The notes beneath the pieces were generated by a model. That model made no database searches, was not told where the DNA came from, and saw only the letters and a program-made list of their open reading frames with translations. This document shows, one piece after another, positions 33,225 through 40,814 of a DNA stretch of 64,000 nucleotides. This DNA comes from Ewingella allii (GTDB lineage Bacteria > Pseudomonadota > Gammaproteobacteria > Enterobacterales > Enterobacteriaceae). The DNA is taken from positions 174,965-238,964 of the forward strand of contig NZ_JAWUDN010000007.1 in the NCBI RefSeq assembly GCF_044430645.1, given 5' to 3'. The position numbers were made by a program, and so were the translations under genes. The number at the start of each line of letters is the position of its first letter. Position 1 is the first letter of the stretch.

Positions 33225-34277
33225 TTAGCAAGACTCGCCTTCAATCAGCACAGAGACAATTTCCGGATGCTCACTCGCCTGCTCACGCGGCTCGATGATT
33301 TCCAGAATAGTGGTGGTAACCGCCTGACCGATCTGTGCATTTTGATGGTCAACCGTGGTAATGCGTGGAACGTAGTATTCGCTGCCAGGGAAGTACTCGC
33401 AGCTGGCGACCGCAATATCTTGCGGCACGCTGATGTTGTTATCTTTTAACGCGCGGATAGCCCCGATGGCCACCTGATCGTTAATCGCCAAAATGGCTTC
33501 AGGAAGCCCGCTTTTATGACGCTGCTGTATCAGGCGTTCTGCGGCCTGATAGCCGTGTTGCAGGTAAAAGTTGGTTTCAACGATCAGGCTGTCATCGGCC
33601 GTTAATCCGGCTTTCGCCAGCTGATCTTTGAAGGCTTTTATCCGCTGTTTAGTGATGTAGACCTTCTCCGAACCGCCGATAAAGGCGATTTTCTGATAGC
33701 CCTTATCAATCAAATGTTGAGTGACCAACTCAACGCTGTGGGTCTGGTCGCGGACTATACAGGGGTAATCAAGCTGCGGAATGTGACGACCCACTACCAC
33801 GGTAGGGATGGTTTCGGTGAGTTTTTTCAGTGCCTCAAGATAGCTCTTCGGCACCACAAGGTAGTCAATTTCGCCACCGAGAATAATCACGCCGTCGAGC
33901 TGGCTGCTGATCACCGAGGTAAAAATGTTCTCGTCGATATGCTGCGCAGAGCCGGCTGGGCCTTTATTGGCGGACTGAGTGTCGAACAGCATGACTTTAT
34001 AGCCAGCTTGCAAACAGACCTTTTCAATCTGTTCGACCAGCATCACGAAGTAGGGGTTAGTGATATCAGAAACCACCACCGCCAGCATGTGGGTCTTCTT
34101 CGAAATCATGCCGCGCGCCACTAAGTTCGGGCTGAAATTATGCTCCTTGATCACCTTATCAACCTTGGCTTTGGTTTTATCCGCCACCCACTGGTTGTTA
34201 TTGAGTACGCGGGAAACCGTGGTGATCGACACCCCGGCCATCTCAGCAATATCTTTTATGGTGATGCTTTTCTTCAT
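33225..34277 (-). CDS. LacI-family transcriptional regulator
   Basis: This 350-residue regulator has an N-terminal helix-turn-helix MKKSITIKDIAEMAGVSITTVSRVLNNN with hinge helix, and a periplasmic-binding-protein-like sugar-sensing domain (LAVVVSDITNPYF, FIGGSEKVYITKQRIKAF, TTVDHQNAQIGQ). The start at 34277 is certain from the family N-terminus; the open frame upstream to 34646 is not coding. It lies directly upstream of the SIS-PTS operon and should bind the palindrome at 33047-33062. Confidence 0.92.
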   Translation of the reverse strand: MKKSITIKDIAEMAGVSITTVSRVLNNNQWVADKTKAKVDKVIKEHNFSPNLVARGMISKKTHMLAVVVSDITNPYFVMLVEQIEKVCLQAGYKVMLFDTQSANKGPAGSAQHIDENIFTSVISSQLDGVIILGGEIDYLVVPKSYLEALKKLTETIPTVVVGRHIPQLDYPCIVRDQTHSVELVTQHLIDKGYQKIAFIGGSEKVYITKQRIKAFKDQLAKAGLTADDSLIVETNFYLQHGYQAAERLIQQRHKSGLPEAILAINDQVAIGAIRALKDNNISVPQDIAVASCEYFPGSEYYVPRITTVDHQNAQIGQAVTTTILEIIEPREQASEHPEIVSVLIEGESC

Positions 34278-34329
34278 TATGCGTCTCTTTCCTTCAAATC
34301 CTGTCGTCGCATTCCTTGGCTGGCAGGGA

Positions 34330-35304
34330 CTAAAACGGCCTATAACGTCGCATAAAGCAGAAGATTTTTGAAGGTTTACCTGAATCTCCCTTGATAACCA
34401 TCCCAATTCCGAGCAGGGAAACTGCCATTCCGGCCAGCATGCTCCATGAAAGCGGTTCATCAAACATCGCCCATGCCCAGAGCAGGGTGACCGGCGGGCT
34501 GAGGAACAGGACGCTGGTGACGCGCACCGCCGAGGTGCGTTGCAGGCAGAACCAGTACAGCCCGTAGCCACCGAAAGTTGAAAACAGCCCAGTCCATAAC
34601 ACGCTGAGGGTAAATCCGCGCGAAATCTCCGGTAGCAAAGGCTCATGCACCCCCACTAATATGGCAAAAGCCAGCGACGACGCGGCGCTCTGTAGCCACA
34701 ACGTGGTGGTGAGATTCAGAGGCGCCGAGGGTTGAAATTGCTTTTGTAGCAAAGTCGCTCCGGCCAGTGACAGCATACCAAGCAGCGGCAGAGCATAGGC
34801 CCACAGGGGAACCGCCTTCCACGACAGGCTACTCCAGCTGACCATTAGTACCCCCCCGACGCCCAATAACAAGCCGAGCCAGACCACGTTAGCTGGTTTT
34901 TGCCGCATAAAGATCAGTGCCAGCAGGGCGGTGCCGATGGGCAAAAGATCGGCCATTAATGCCGCAAGCCCGGCGGAAACGCCCAACTCAATGCCTTTCA
35001 CTACTCCCGCCAGATATCCCGCCATGGCCAGCAGGCCAATGCCCGCGTTGAGTGCTATCGTGGCAAGCGACGTATGGCGTAACTGCCTAATAACAAAGGG
35101 GAACAAAATCACCGTGACCAGCACGCAGCGCCAGAAAACCACAAGAAAAGCCGAAGTGTAATCAATGGAGAACCTTGCGCCGACGAACCCTGAACTCCAG
35201 GCTACCACCAACAGTGCTTCGCAAGCCAAAAGTGAGAGGGTGCCGGTGAGGGCCTTTTTGTCAGTTTTTGCCGGGAGAATCTTTGTCGTGTGGTGATTTA
35301 GCAT
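34330..35304 (-). CDS. DMT-superfamily transporter, EamA type
   Basis: This membrane protein of 324 residues has ten hydrophobic segments in two EamA repeats (GFVGARFSIDYTSAFLVVFWRC; VTSVLFLSPPVTLLWAWAMFDEPLSW). EamA carriers usually export amino acids or metabolites. It is divergent from the LysR gene at 35394, which probably regulates it. The C-terminus (GDSGKPSKIFCFMRRYRPF) reads past the usual EamA end, so the stop context may be altered. Confidence 0.86.
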   Translation of the reverse strand: MLNHHTTKILPAKTDKKALTGTLSLLACEALLVVAWSSGFVGARFSIDYTSAFLVVFWRCVLVTVILFPFVIRQLRHTSLATIALNAGIGLLAMAGYLAGVVKGIELGVSAGLAALMADLLPIGTALLALIFMRQKPANVVWLGLLLGVGGVLMVSWSSLSWKAVPLWAYALPLLGMLSLAGATLLQKQFQPSAPLNLTTTLWLQSAASSLAFAILVGVHEPLLPEISRGFTLSVLWTGLFSTFGGYGLYWFCLQRTSAVRVTSVLFLSPPVTLLWAWAMFDEPLSWSMLAGMAVSLLGIGMVIKGDSGKPSKIFCFMRRYRPF

Positions 35305-35393
35305 ATTTTTTCGCCTCTCTTTTGCTTGATCTTAGAGAAACGATGTACTTCAATAAAACGAAATAAATTAACCTAGTGGTTTATAAAAACAAA

Positions 35394-36248
35394 ATGATGT
35401 CTTCAACCTTAGATATAGAACTGCTGCGCACCTTTCACGCCGTGGCGAAGTTAGGCCAATTTCGCGCGGCGGCCGCGCAGGTGAATAAAAGCCCGGCGGC
35501 GGTGAGCGTGCATATCCAAAGATTGGAGGCGATTGCGGGCGGCAGGCTGTTTGACCGTGATAACCAGTCGGTGATCCTCACGCCGTTGGGCGAACGATTA
35601 CTGGCAACCACCGGCAGCCTGCTGCGGGCTCATGACCAGATCCTCGATGAGCTTCGCACCGCGCCACTAAAAGGCCACATCAAGCTCGGCGTGCCTGATG
35701 AATATGCGGCCTATGTGATCCGCGATATCTTGCCGACTTTTAATATGAGTTATCCCGATGTCGTGCTGGAAATCACCACTGCGCCAAGCTTTACGCTGAG
35801 AAACCTGATAGGGCAGGAGCGTTTGGATATTGCCATTTCGGTTTGTGCCGCGGGGTCGCGTTCCGAGGGTTTATTGCTGATGGCTACTACGCCGGTGTGG
35901 GTGGGAGGAGTGGGGATAGCGCTCATGCCGGAAAGCCCGCTGCCGTTGGCACTGCACGCCAGCCATTGCCCCTATAGTGAAGCCATGACTAGCTCGCTTT
36001 CTGACGCAAAGTTGGACTGGCGTGTGATCCTCACCAGTCCCTCTTCTAGTGCAATTGAAGCCTGCGTGGAAACCGGCTTAGGTATCAGCCTGATAGATCG
36101 CGCGCGGGTAAAACCGACGATGCGTATTCTAGAAAACTTACCCAAAGTCCCGACTTACGAAGTGTACTTACTGCGTTCTCCCTCCACCGACTCGTCCCAA
36201 GCGGTGTCGGCACTTGAGAAGGTCATTGCTGAGCAGTTTCGGCTGTAA
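35394..36248 (+). CDS. LysR-family transcriptional regulator
   Basis: This protein of 284 residues begins MMSSTLDIELLRTFHAVAKLGQFRAAAAQVNKSPAAVSVHIQRLEAIAGGRLFDRDNQSVILTPLGERLL, a standard LysR helix-turn-helix, followed by an effector domain (GHIKLGVPDEYAAYVIRDILP). The double ATG at 35394/35397 is preferred to a GTG at 35376. It is divergent from the EamA exporter and is its likely regulator. Confidence 0.88.
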   Translation: MMSSTLDIELLRTFHAVAKLGQFRAAAAQVNKSPAAVSVHIQRLEAIAGGRLFDRDNQSVILTPLGERLLATTGSLLRAHDQILDELRTAPLKGHIKLGVPDEYAAYVIRDILPTFNMSYPDVVLEITTAPSFTLRNLIGQERLDIAISVCAAGSRSEGLLLMATTPVWVGGVGIALMPESPLPLALHASHCPYSEAMTSSLSDAKLDWRVILTSPSSSAIEACVETGLGISLIDRARVKPTMRILENLPKVPTYEVYLLRSPSTDSSQAVSALEKVIAEQFRL

Positions 36249-36364
36249 TGAAGCTTTTTAGTAAGGCTTTCAAATGTTTTTATTCCTGATAAGCAGTGAT
36301 GGTTTTTCATTGAACATGCCGAATGCACAGTTGAAGTTTATTGAGCTTATTGTATGTTGTAACT

Positions 36365-36393
36365 AAAATAGGATGTGATACACCACCTATTTT
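36365..36393. terminator. Stem-loop after the LysR gene
   Basis: AAAATAGG and CCTATTTT enclose a 13-base segment that can itself pair GTG with CAC. The T-rich right arm makes it a plausible terminator for the LysR gene on the plus strand or for an ancestral gene on the minus strand. Confidence 0.55.
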
Positions 36394-36412
36394 CCTAAGA
36401 AGGGCATCACCC

Positions 36413-36586
36413 TTAAGATTGAAACTTGGTAGCAAAAACCTTAGAGAACCAGTCTATAAACACCCTGACCTTAGGGGAGAGGTAGCAACGATCGGGGAAC
36501 AAAATGGATACTGGCTTAGTGACTGTTGCATAATCGGTTAATACTTCTCGCAGCTCGCCGGATTGAATATGCGGGTCCAGCGCGGT
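36413..36586 (-). pseudogene. LysR-family regulator, C-terminal fragment
   Basis: The minus strand reads 57 codons: TALDPHIQSGELREVLTDYATVTKPVSILFPDRC, then YLSPKVRVFIDWFSKVF and a stop. This is the typical last 50-60 residues of a LysR regulator (G-E-L..VL..Y....PVSILFP..R.LSPKVRVFIDW). An in-frame stop precedes it, and no DNA-binding domain is nearby. It is the tail of a gene lost by deletion. Confidence 0.8.
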
Positions 36587-36814
36587 CTACACATTATTCA
36601 GATCTGAGAACGGGAAGTGAGTATTGCCTTGAATACCTATTTCAGGCAGAGGCGTCACCGTCACATCCCCACCATGCTTATTCACCACGTCACGCCACTC
36701 CCGCGCCGTATACCAGCCTGACCCGCCACCCTGAGAGTGGGTGAAGAGAATATCTGTAAGAAATTCCCGCCAGTTCCGTATTATAAAAAACAGGCTGGAT
36801 GATGTATCCTGCAT
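36587..36814 (-). pseudogene. Alpha/beta hydrolase C-terminal fragment
   Basis: This 75-codon frame contains GGGSGWYTAREWRDVVNKHGGDVTVTPLPEIGIQGNTHFPFSDLNN. The IQGNTHFPFSDLNN end looks like the catalytic-histidine region (GNTHF) of secreted alpha/beta hydrolases or esterases. The nucleophile region is missing and the frame is cut on both sides. It abuts the LysR fragment, so a deletion probably joined two dead genes. It ends just before the yebG promoter. Confidence 0.6.
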
Positions 36815-36826
36815 TGATTATTGCTA

Positions 36827-36846
36827 TACTGTATATAATTACAGTA
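36827..36846. promoter_or_regulatory. LexA (SOS) box upstream of yebG
   Basis: TACTGTATATAATTACAGTA matches the enterobacterial LexA operator CTGT-N8-ACAG with the extended TA ends. It lies 13 bases before the yebG ATG, with an AAGGAG ribosome site (36848-36853) between. This predicts SOS induction of yebG. Confidence 0.93.
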
Positions 36847-36859
36847 TAAGGAGCAAATC

Positions 36860-37234
36860 ATGGCTGTTGAAACAAAGTTTGTTGTCGTCAGAAAAGGTGA
36901 AGAAAAAATGACATTTGCCAATAAGAAGGAAGCGGACGCTTACGACAAAATGCTCGATATGGCTGATGCTTTTACTGACTGGCTGTTGCAGAGCGAACTG
37001 GAAATTGATGAATCGCTGGCAGAAAACATCGCCCTGCGTCTGGCTGAGCAAAAAGATACCGTTCAGTACATCCTGCGTACCAGCAAGCTGCCGGAAGAAG
37101 AAGCCATGAAAGCTCCTGTCGCGCAGGCGGAAGATCCGGCGGTGACTGAAACTGAAGAATCATTGGAAGAAACGACTGAAGAAACCGCAGCAGCGCCAGC
37201 TCCTAAAAAGTCCGGTGCGGTTAAAGCCGCCTGA
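36860..37234 (+). CDS. yebG: SOS-induced protein YebG
   Basis: This protein of 124 residues begins MAVETKFVVVRKGEEKMTFANKKEADAYDKMLDMADAFTDWL, which is YebG. The conserved part ends near residue 85; the rest is an acidic, Ala/Pro-rich tail longer than in E. coli (96 residues), ending APKKSGAVKAA. YebG is a DNA-damage-inducible protein whose biochemical role is still poorly defined. The perfect LexA box directly upstream supports the assignment. In E. coli it sits by purT; here it sits among gene fragments, so the locus has been rearranged. Confidence 0.93.
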   Translation: MAVETKFVVVRKGEEKMTFANKKEADAYDKMLDMADAFTDWLLQSELEIDESLAENIALRLAEQKDTVQYILRTSKLPEEEAMKAPVAQAEDPAVTETEESLEETTEETAAAPAPKKSGAVKAA

Positions 37235-37253
37235 TTCGCTTTCAGCCCCCTGT

Positions 37254-37285
37254 AAAAAAACCGGCTTATCAGGCCGGTTTTTTTG
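37254..37285. terminator. Bidirectional terminator between yebG and acid phosphatase
   Basis: An A-run, CCGGC, a seven-base loop, GCCGG and a T-run. It lies 19 bases after the yebG stop and 23 bases from the convergent phosphatase stop, serving both. Confidence 0.88.
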
Positions 37286-37307
37286 TCCTGCAAGAAGCAA
37301 AAGACGC

Positions 37308-38045
37308 TTATTTATGCTGTTTCGCGAACTCTTCTTTGGCTTTCTTCAGTTGCTGCTGGAAAGCGTCGTTAGTGTGCAGCGTTGCCACAACTGCAGAACC
37401 GACGATTCGAGCCGCATCCACATCACTCTGCCAGTGGTATCCGCAAATCACGCGGCTCTGGCCTAAATCATAACCACGCTGCAGGATTTGATCCTGACGT
37501 TGCGGGTTGATTTCAGTCAGCACTAACGCCGTTGCCCAGCCAATAGAAGTATGGCCGGAAGGATAAGAACCGTTTTTCGAAAGCTTATCCTGCTCGGTGG
37601 TATTACAGGTCGGGACGCCATAGAAGGCAAACGGGCGGATACGCATGTACTTCTCTTTCGCGCCACGCGTGGCCAGGTCTCCGGCATCTTCAATCATATT
37701 GGTCAGCAGCTTATGCAGCTCCGGCGTGTCTTTAGCAGTGATCGGTGAGCCAAATGCACTGGAGAAAGCATTCGCCACGCCCCCTCCGCTCAGGTTTGCA
37801 TCTTCAGCGGCCTGTTTGCCGCGCTCGGTTGAACGCAGCAGACGGCCCTGCTCATACATCGCCTGGTCATTGAGGAATGCAATGCTGCCCACTGCCGGTG
37901 GTGGTGGCAGCAGGTTCAGGCTATTGATGGCCTGATCATTCTTTAAATAGTAGAGATCCGGTTTGGTGGTGGCATCGTTGCCAGTCAAGGCAAACGCATT
38001 AAATGAAACAAGTCCTGCGAGGCAAAAAATGGTCAGTCTTTTCAT
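37308..38045 (-). CDS. Class A non-specific acid phosphatase (PhoC/PhoN type)
   Basis: This 245-residue protein has a signal peptide (cut near residue 19, FNAFA) and is a periplasmic enzyme. It carries the full class A signature: K-X6-RP (Lys130, Arg137, Pro138), PSGH (162-165) and SR-X5-H-X3-D (Ser197, Arg198, His204, Asp208). It removes phosphate from many organic monoesters through a phospho-histidine intermediate. Length matches PhoC/PhoN enzymes. It is a single gene, convergent with yebG. Confidence 0.93.
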   Translation of the reverse strand: MKRLTIFCLAGLVSFNAFALTGNDATTKPDLYYLKNDQAINSLNLLPPPPAVGSIAFLNDQAMYEQGRLLRSTERGKQAAEDANLSGGGVANAFSSAFGSPITAKDTPELHKLLTNMIEDAGDLATRGAKEKYMRIRPFAFYGVPTCNTTEQDKLSKNGSYPSGHTSIGWATALVLTEINPQRQDQILQRGYDLGQSRVICGYHWQSDVDAARIVGSAVVATLHTNDAFQQQLKKAKEEFAKQHK

Positions 38046-38279
38046 GTTAGCATCCTTACAATCAGCTATTTTATTTTCATCACGAAATCATTTTCGTAAC
38101 ATTTCCTAATACTGGGTAGTAAAACAAAATAGGTGATAGAAAGTTGGTATGAGATCTCAAAACAAGAAATTCATAGCGGGCATGAATGTTTTACGGCTAA
38201 AAAATGGGCTTTTTGCTGGAAAGCGCGACGAAATTTGGTAAAACATTTTCTCCGCTAACCCGACCGCTAATCCGACACA

Positions 38280-38417
38280 AATAGCACCAGATTCGAACAG
38301 CGCCAGAGGTTTGCCGTCCGGCCTGTTCGCGTCGAGGATTGACGGGATTTTGCCATTGGGATTTAGCGCCAAAAACTCCGGCGTCCAAATTTCATTTTTA
38401 CCAATGTCGACCTCGCT
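38280..38417 (-). pseudogene. Glutathione S-transferase internal fragment
   Basis: The minus strand reads SEVDIGKNEIWTPEFLALNPNGKIPSILD, then DGKPLALFESGAI. That is the thioredoxin-fold core of YghU/YfcG-like glutathione transferases, including the cis-Pro (KIP) and ESGAI glutathione-binding motif. It begins exactly where the permease gene stops (38416) and loses similarity after ESGAI. A core of about 46 codons remains without start, N-terminal strand or C-terminal domain. Confidence 0.75.
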
Positions 38418-39081
38418 AAACCGGCTGCACCCGTCGTTCAATATTTTTGGCGAAAAAGTAGATAACGGACGCCATGAGGATGTAGAACACGGCCGTCAAC
38501 GAATAGGTTTTGAAGAATTCGAAATTGCCTGCCGCCAACTCCTGCATGCGCGCAAACAGCTCGGGATACTGCACCAAAAACGCCAAAGAACTGTCTTTGA
38601 GGTTATGGATCACCTGATTGGTCAATGCCGGGACGGAGGTGCGCAACACCTGTGGCAGAATGATATAGCTGTAGATCTGCAAGCGGCTAAAACCCTGTGC
38701 CGACGCGGCTTCCAGCTGGGTTTTGTCTAGCCCGTTGTGGGCCGTCAACATATATGCAGCGTTGTAGGCCGCAATGTTTAGCGTGAAGCCCAGCACCGTC
38801 ACTTCAAAGGGAGACAGCCTGAATCCGTGGGTCGGCAGCCCGTAATAGAGAATGTAAATAATGCAGATCAGCGGCGTGCCGATGAAAAAGGATTTATAGG
38901 CTTCAACACAGCGAGCGAGACGGCTATTTTTGCTCAGGCTAAGATAGAAGACCACCACGCCCAGCAGGAAACCGGTGACGGAAATCACCACTGTCAGCTT
39001 AACCGTCGCCAAAATGCCTAAATAGATCAGTGGCCACTGGTCGAGAAAATCGTGGTAGAAACTGAGCATGCTGTCACTCAT
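38416..39081 (-). CDS. Polar amino acid ABC transporter permease 2
   Basis: This inner-membrane permease of 221 residues has the His/Glu/Gln/Arg/opine family features: YLGILATVKLTVVISVTGFLLG, FFIGTPLICIIYILYYGLP, and the coupling loop LEAASAQGFSRLQIYSYIILPQVLRTSVPALTNQ. It should pair with the other permease (39825-40472). The ATG at 39081 overlaps the ATPase stop by eight bases. Its 3' end abuts a GST fragment, so the operon end is a rearrangement junction and the last few residues may not be original. Confidence 0.86.
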   Translation of the reverse strand: MSDSMLSFYHDFLDQWPLIYLGILATVKLTVVISVTGFLLGVVVFYLSLSKNSRLARCVEAYKSFFIGTPLICIIYILYYGLPTHGFRLSPFEVTVLGFTLNIAAYNAAYMLTAHNGLDKTQLEAASAQGFSRLQIYSYIILPQVLRTSVPALTNQVIHNLKDSSLAFLVQYPELFARMQELAAGNFEFFKTYSLTAVFYILMASVIYFFAKNIERRVQPV

Positions 39082-39832
39082 AGCGCATTTTCCGAAAGAA
39101 TCGCTGCACTTCAAGAAGGGGGGAGGAATTGGCAAGTTGGCTCACCGAGCCTTGAGCCATAATTTTCCCGCCGTACATAAAAGCGACGTTATCACTGATG
39201 TCATTAGCAAAAGCGATGTCATGGGTTACGCAAACGGTGGTGACTTTGCGGCTCTCGAGCTTCTTAATTAATAGCGCCACTTCCTGGCTCATCAGAGGGT
39301 CGAGGGCGGAAGTAGGTTCGTCCAAAATCACAATTTCAGGCTTCATCACCAGCGTTCGCGCCAGCGCCACGCGCTGCTTTTGCCCGCCAGACAGCTGTGC
39401 CGGAAACTTCTTCTCGTGTGCCGACATCTCAAAATAGGCCAGCTCCTCCCGCGCCAGAGCACGCGCCTGCTCTTTGTTTTTCCCCTGAATTTTGCGCAAA
39501 GCCAGCGTCACGTTGTCTAACACGCTAAGATGGCGATAGAGCGCAAAGCTCTGAAAAACAAAGCCTATCTTGCTGCGCAGCAGGCGCACATCCACCTCTT
39601 TACCCAGCAAATCTTCACCATGAAAGCTAATTTCCCCCGAGGTTGGTCGCTCCAGCAAATTAAGGCAGCGAATGAGCGTGGTTTTGCCACAGCCGGAAGG
39701 CCCCATAATGACCTGAGTCGCACCGGCGGCGATAGCCAGGTTGACGCCATCTAATACCCGGTTGCCGTCAAACTGCTTCACCAAATCGGACACTTGTAAA
39801 ATCGACACGTATTCCTCCCGGCTGTTATTCAA
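39074..39832 (-). CDS. Polar amino acid ABC transporter ATPase (GlnQ type)
   Basis: This 252-residue ATPase has Walker A GPSGCGKTT near residue 39, Q-loop KIGFVFQSFALYRHLSVLDNVTLAL, signature LSGGQKQRVALARTL near 143 and Walker B IVILDEPTSALDPLM. This GlnQ/HisP pattern energises amino-acid import. It overlaps the upstream permease by eight bases and the downstream permease likewise, so all three are cotranscribed. The first codons before VSILQVSDLVKQF may be dispensable. Confidence 0.9.
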   Translation of the reverse strand: MNNSREEYVSILQVSDLVKQFDGNRVLDGVNLAIAAGATQVIMGPSGCGKTTLIRCLNLLERPTSGEISFHGEDLLGKEVDVRLLRSKIGFVFQSFALYRHLSVLDNVTLALRKIQGKNKEQARALAREELAYFEMSAHEKKFPAQLSGGQKQRVALARTLVMKPEIVILDEPTSALDPLMSQEVALLIKKLESRKVTTVCVTHDIAFANDISDNVAFMYGGKIMAQGSVSQLANSSPLLEVQRFFRKMRYE

Positions 39833-40472
39833 CCGCGTATTTATTTTTTGTTTTTTTCATAATGAAAACGAAGAATAAGTAAATAATGAAATATAAAACT
39901 CCACAAATAAGGTAAATATTCATTCCTAACATGGTGGAGGCGGTCAATGCTTTGGCTTGCCCCAGAATTTCCGTTATTCCTACGGTGTAGGCGAAAGGGG
40001 TATTTTTCAGGATAGAGGTCAGTTCATTCATCACGCCGGGAATAGAAAAACGCAGCATCTGGGGGAATTCGATATACAGAGTGATTTGTAAATCGCTAAA
40101 GCCCATAGCCTTGGCTGCCGTTATTTCATTTTCCTCGACCGATTCCAGCGCGCCGCGAAAGACCTCAGAGATATAAGCACCGCCAATAATACCTAAACTA
40201 AGATTCATGGCCACCAACGGCGGACTGCTTAATCCAAAGCTCGGCAAGCCGAAATAAATTAAGAATAACAGGACTAACACCGGCACGGCGCGAATAAGGA
40301 AAACAAGACAATCAAGAATATAACCCACTCGACGGCCAGTGAGTCGCCGCAGCGCGGCGACTACCAGTCCCGTAATAAAGGCCGTTATAAAGCAGGTGAG
40401 TGTGATATAGAAGGTGTAAACCACGCCGTGCAATAACAGACCAGTAATATCGAAAATTTCTTTAGCGAACAT
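39825..40472 (-). CDS. Polar amino acid ABC transporter permease 1
   Basis: This permease of 215 residues has VYTFYITLTCFITAFITGLVVAAL, FLIRAVPVLVLLFLIYFGLPSFGL and the coupling loop EITAAKAMGFSDLQITLYIEFPQMLRFSIPGVMNEL, all typical of HisM/GlnP-type permeases. It lies three bases after the binding-protein remnant. The transposon now separates it from its promoter, so expression probably depends on readthrough or an internal promoter. Confidence 0.88.
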   Translation of the reverse strand: MFAKEIFDITGLLLHGVVYTFYITLTCFITAFITGLVVAALRRLTGRRVGYILDCLVFLIRAVPVLVLLFLIYFGLPSFGLSSPPLVAMNLSLGIIGGAYISEVFRGALESVEENEITAAKAMGFSDLQITLYIEFPQMLRFSIPGVMNELTSILKNTPFAYTVGITEILGQAKALTASTMLGMNIYLICGVLYFIIYLFFVFIMKKTKNKYAVE

Positions 40473-40475
40473 GGA

Positions 40476-40754
40476 TTATGACTTCAACCATTTATCCATG
40501 ATGGCAGCCAGCTTCTTTGGACCCAATTGCTTGAGGTATGCGTTGAAGTCGTCACGAATTGGCGAGCCTTGTTGGAATGCAAAGCCCAAATGGTCGACGC
40601 CTTTGAACGAGTAGCTGATAGCCAGAGGCATTTTCTGGTGGAAACGGTAGTTGTCATAAACTGGTTCTTCGATGAATGCCAAGTCCAGATTACCGTTTTT
40701 CAGGTCGGTAACTGCTTCGTTATAAGAAGGATATAACTTCACATCAATTCCATA
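40476..40754 (-). pseudogene. Amino acid ABC binding protein, C-terminal stub cut by Tn3 transposon
   Basis: The last 92 codons of a cluster F solute-binding protein remain: YGIDVKLYPSYNEAVTDLKNG, DLAFIEEPVYDNYRF, then AFQQGSPIRDDFNAYLKQLG and PKKLAAIMDKWLKS. The signal peptide and lobe 1 are absent. Reading upstream in frame meets two stops, tga at 40755-40757 and taa at 40758-40760, before the transposon end at 40776. The stub is therefore not simply interrupted but also mutated next to the junction. The missing 5' part should lie beyond base 64000. Confidence 0.87.
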
Positions 40755-40770
40755 TCATTACAGTAGGTTA

Positions 40771-40775
40771 TTAAT
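40771..40775. repeat. Probable target-site duplication, left copy (TTAAT)
   Basis: Tn3-family elements make five-base direct repeats of the target. The five bases left of the transposon are TTAAT. The only base visible right of the element (64000) is T, which agrees with a copy starting there. The rest lies outside the window. Confidence 0.6.
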
Positions 40776-40814
40776 GGGGTCAGTTTGGATATCGAAAATT
40801 ATTGTACGTTAAGG
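40776..40814 (+). repeat. Left terminal inverted repeat (IRL) of the Tn3 element
   Basis: It starts GGGGTCAGTTTGGATATCGA and ends GTACGTTAAGG. It matches the right end over 39 bases with one mismatch (T for G at position 5). After a further mismatch, similarity continues for nine bases (TATTTTTTG). GGGG at the tip and the ACGTTAAG inner box are standard for transposase binding in this family. The tnpA stop codon (40799-40801) lies inside it. Confidence 0.95.

Noticed and set aside
34278..34646. Upstream extension of the LacI-family reading frame
   Set aside because: Helix-turn-helix starts exactly at MKKSITIKDIAEMAG (34277). The extension has no family similarity and overlaps the DMT gene.
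38157..38441. 94-codon frame as an intact small GST gene
   Set aside because: Its first eight codons are permease sequence in another frame and its last 40 have no GST similarity; only an internal fragment is real.
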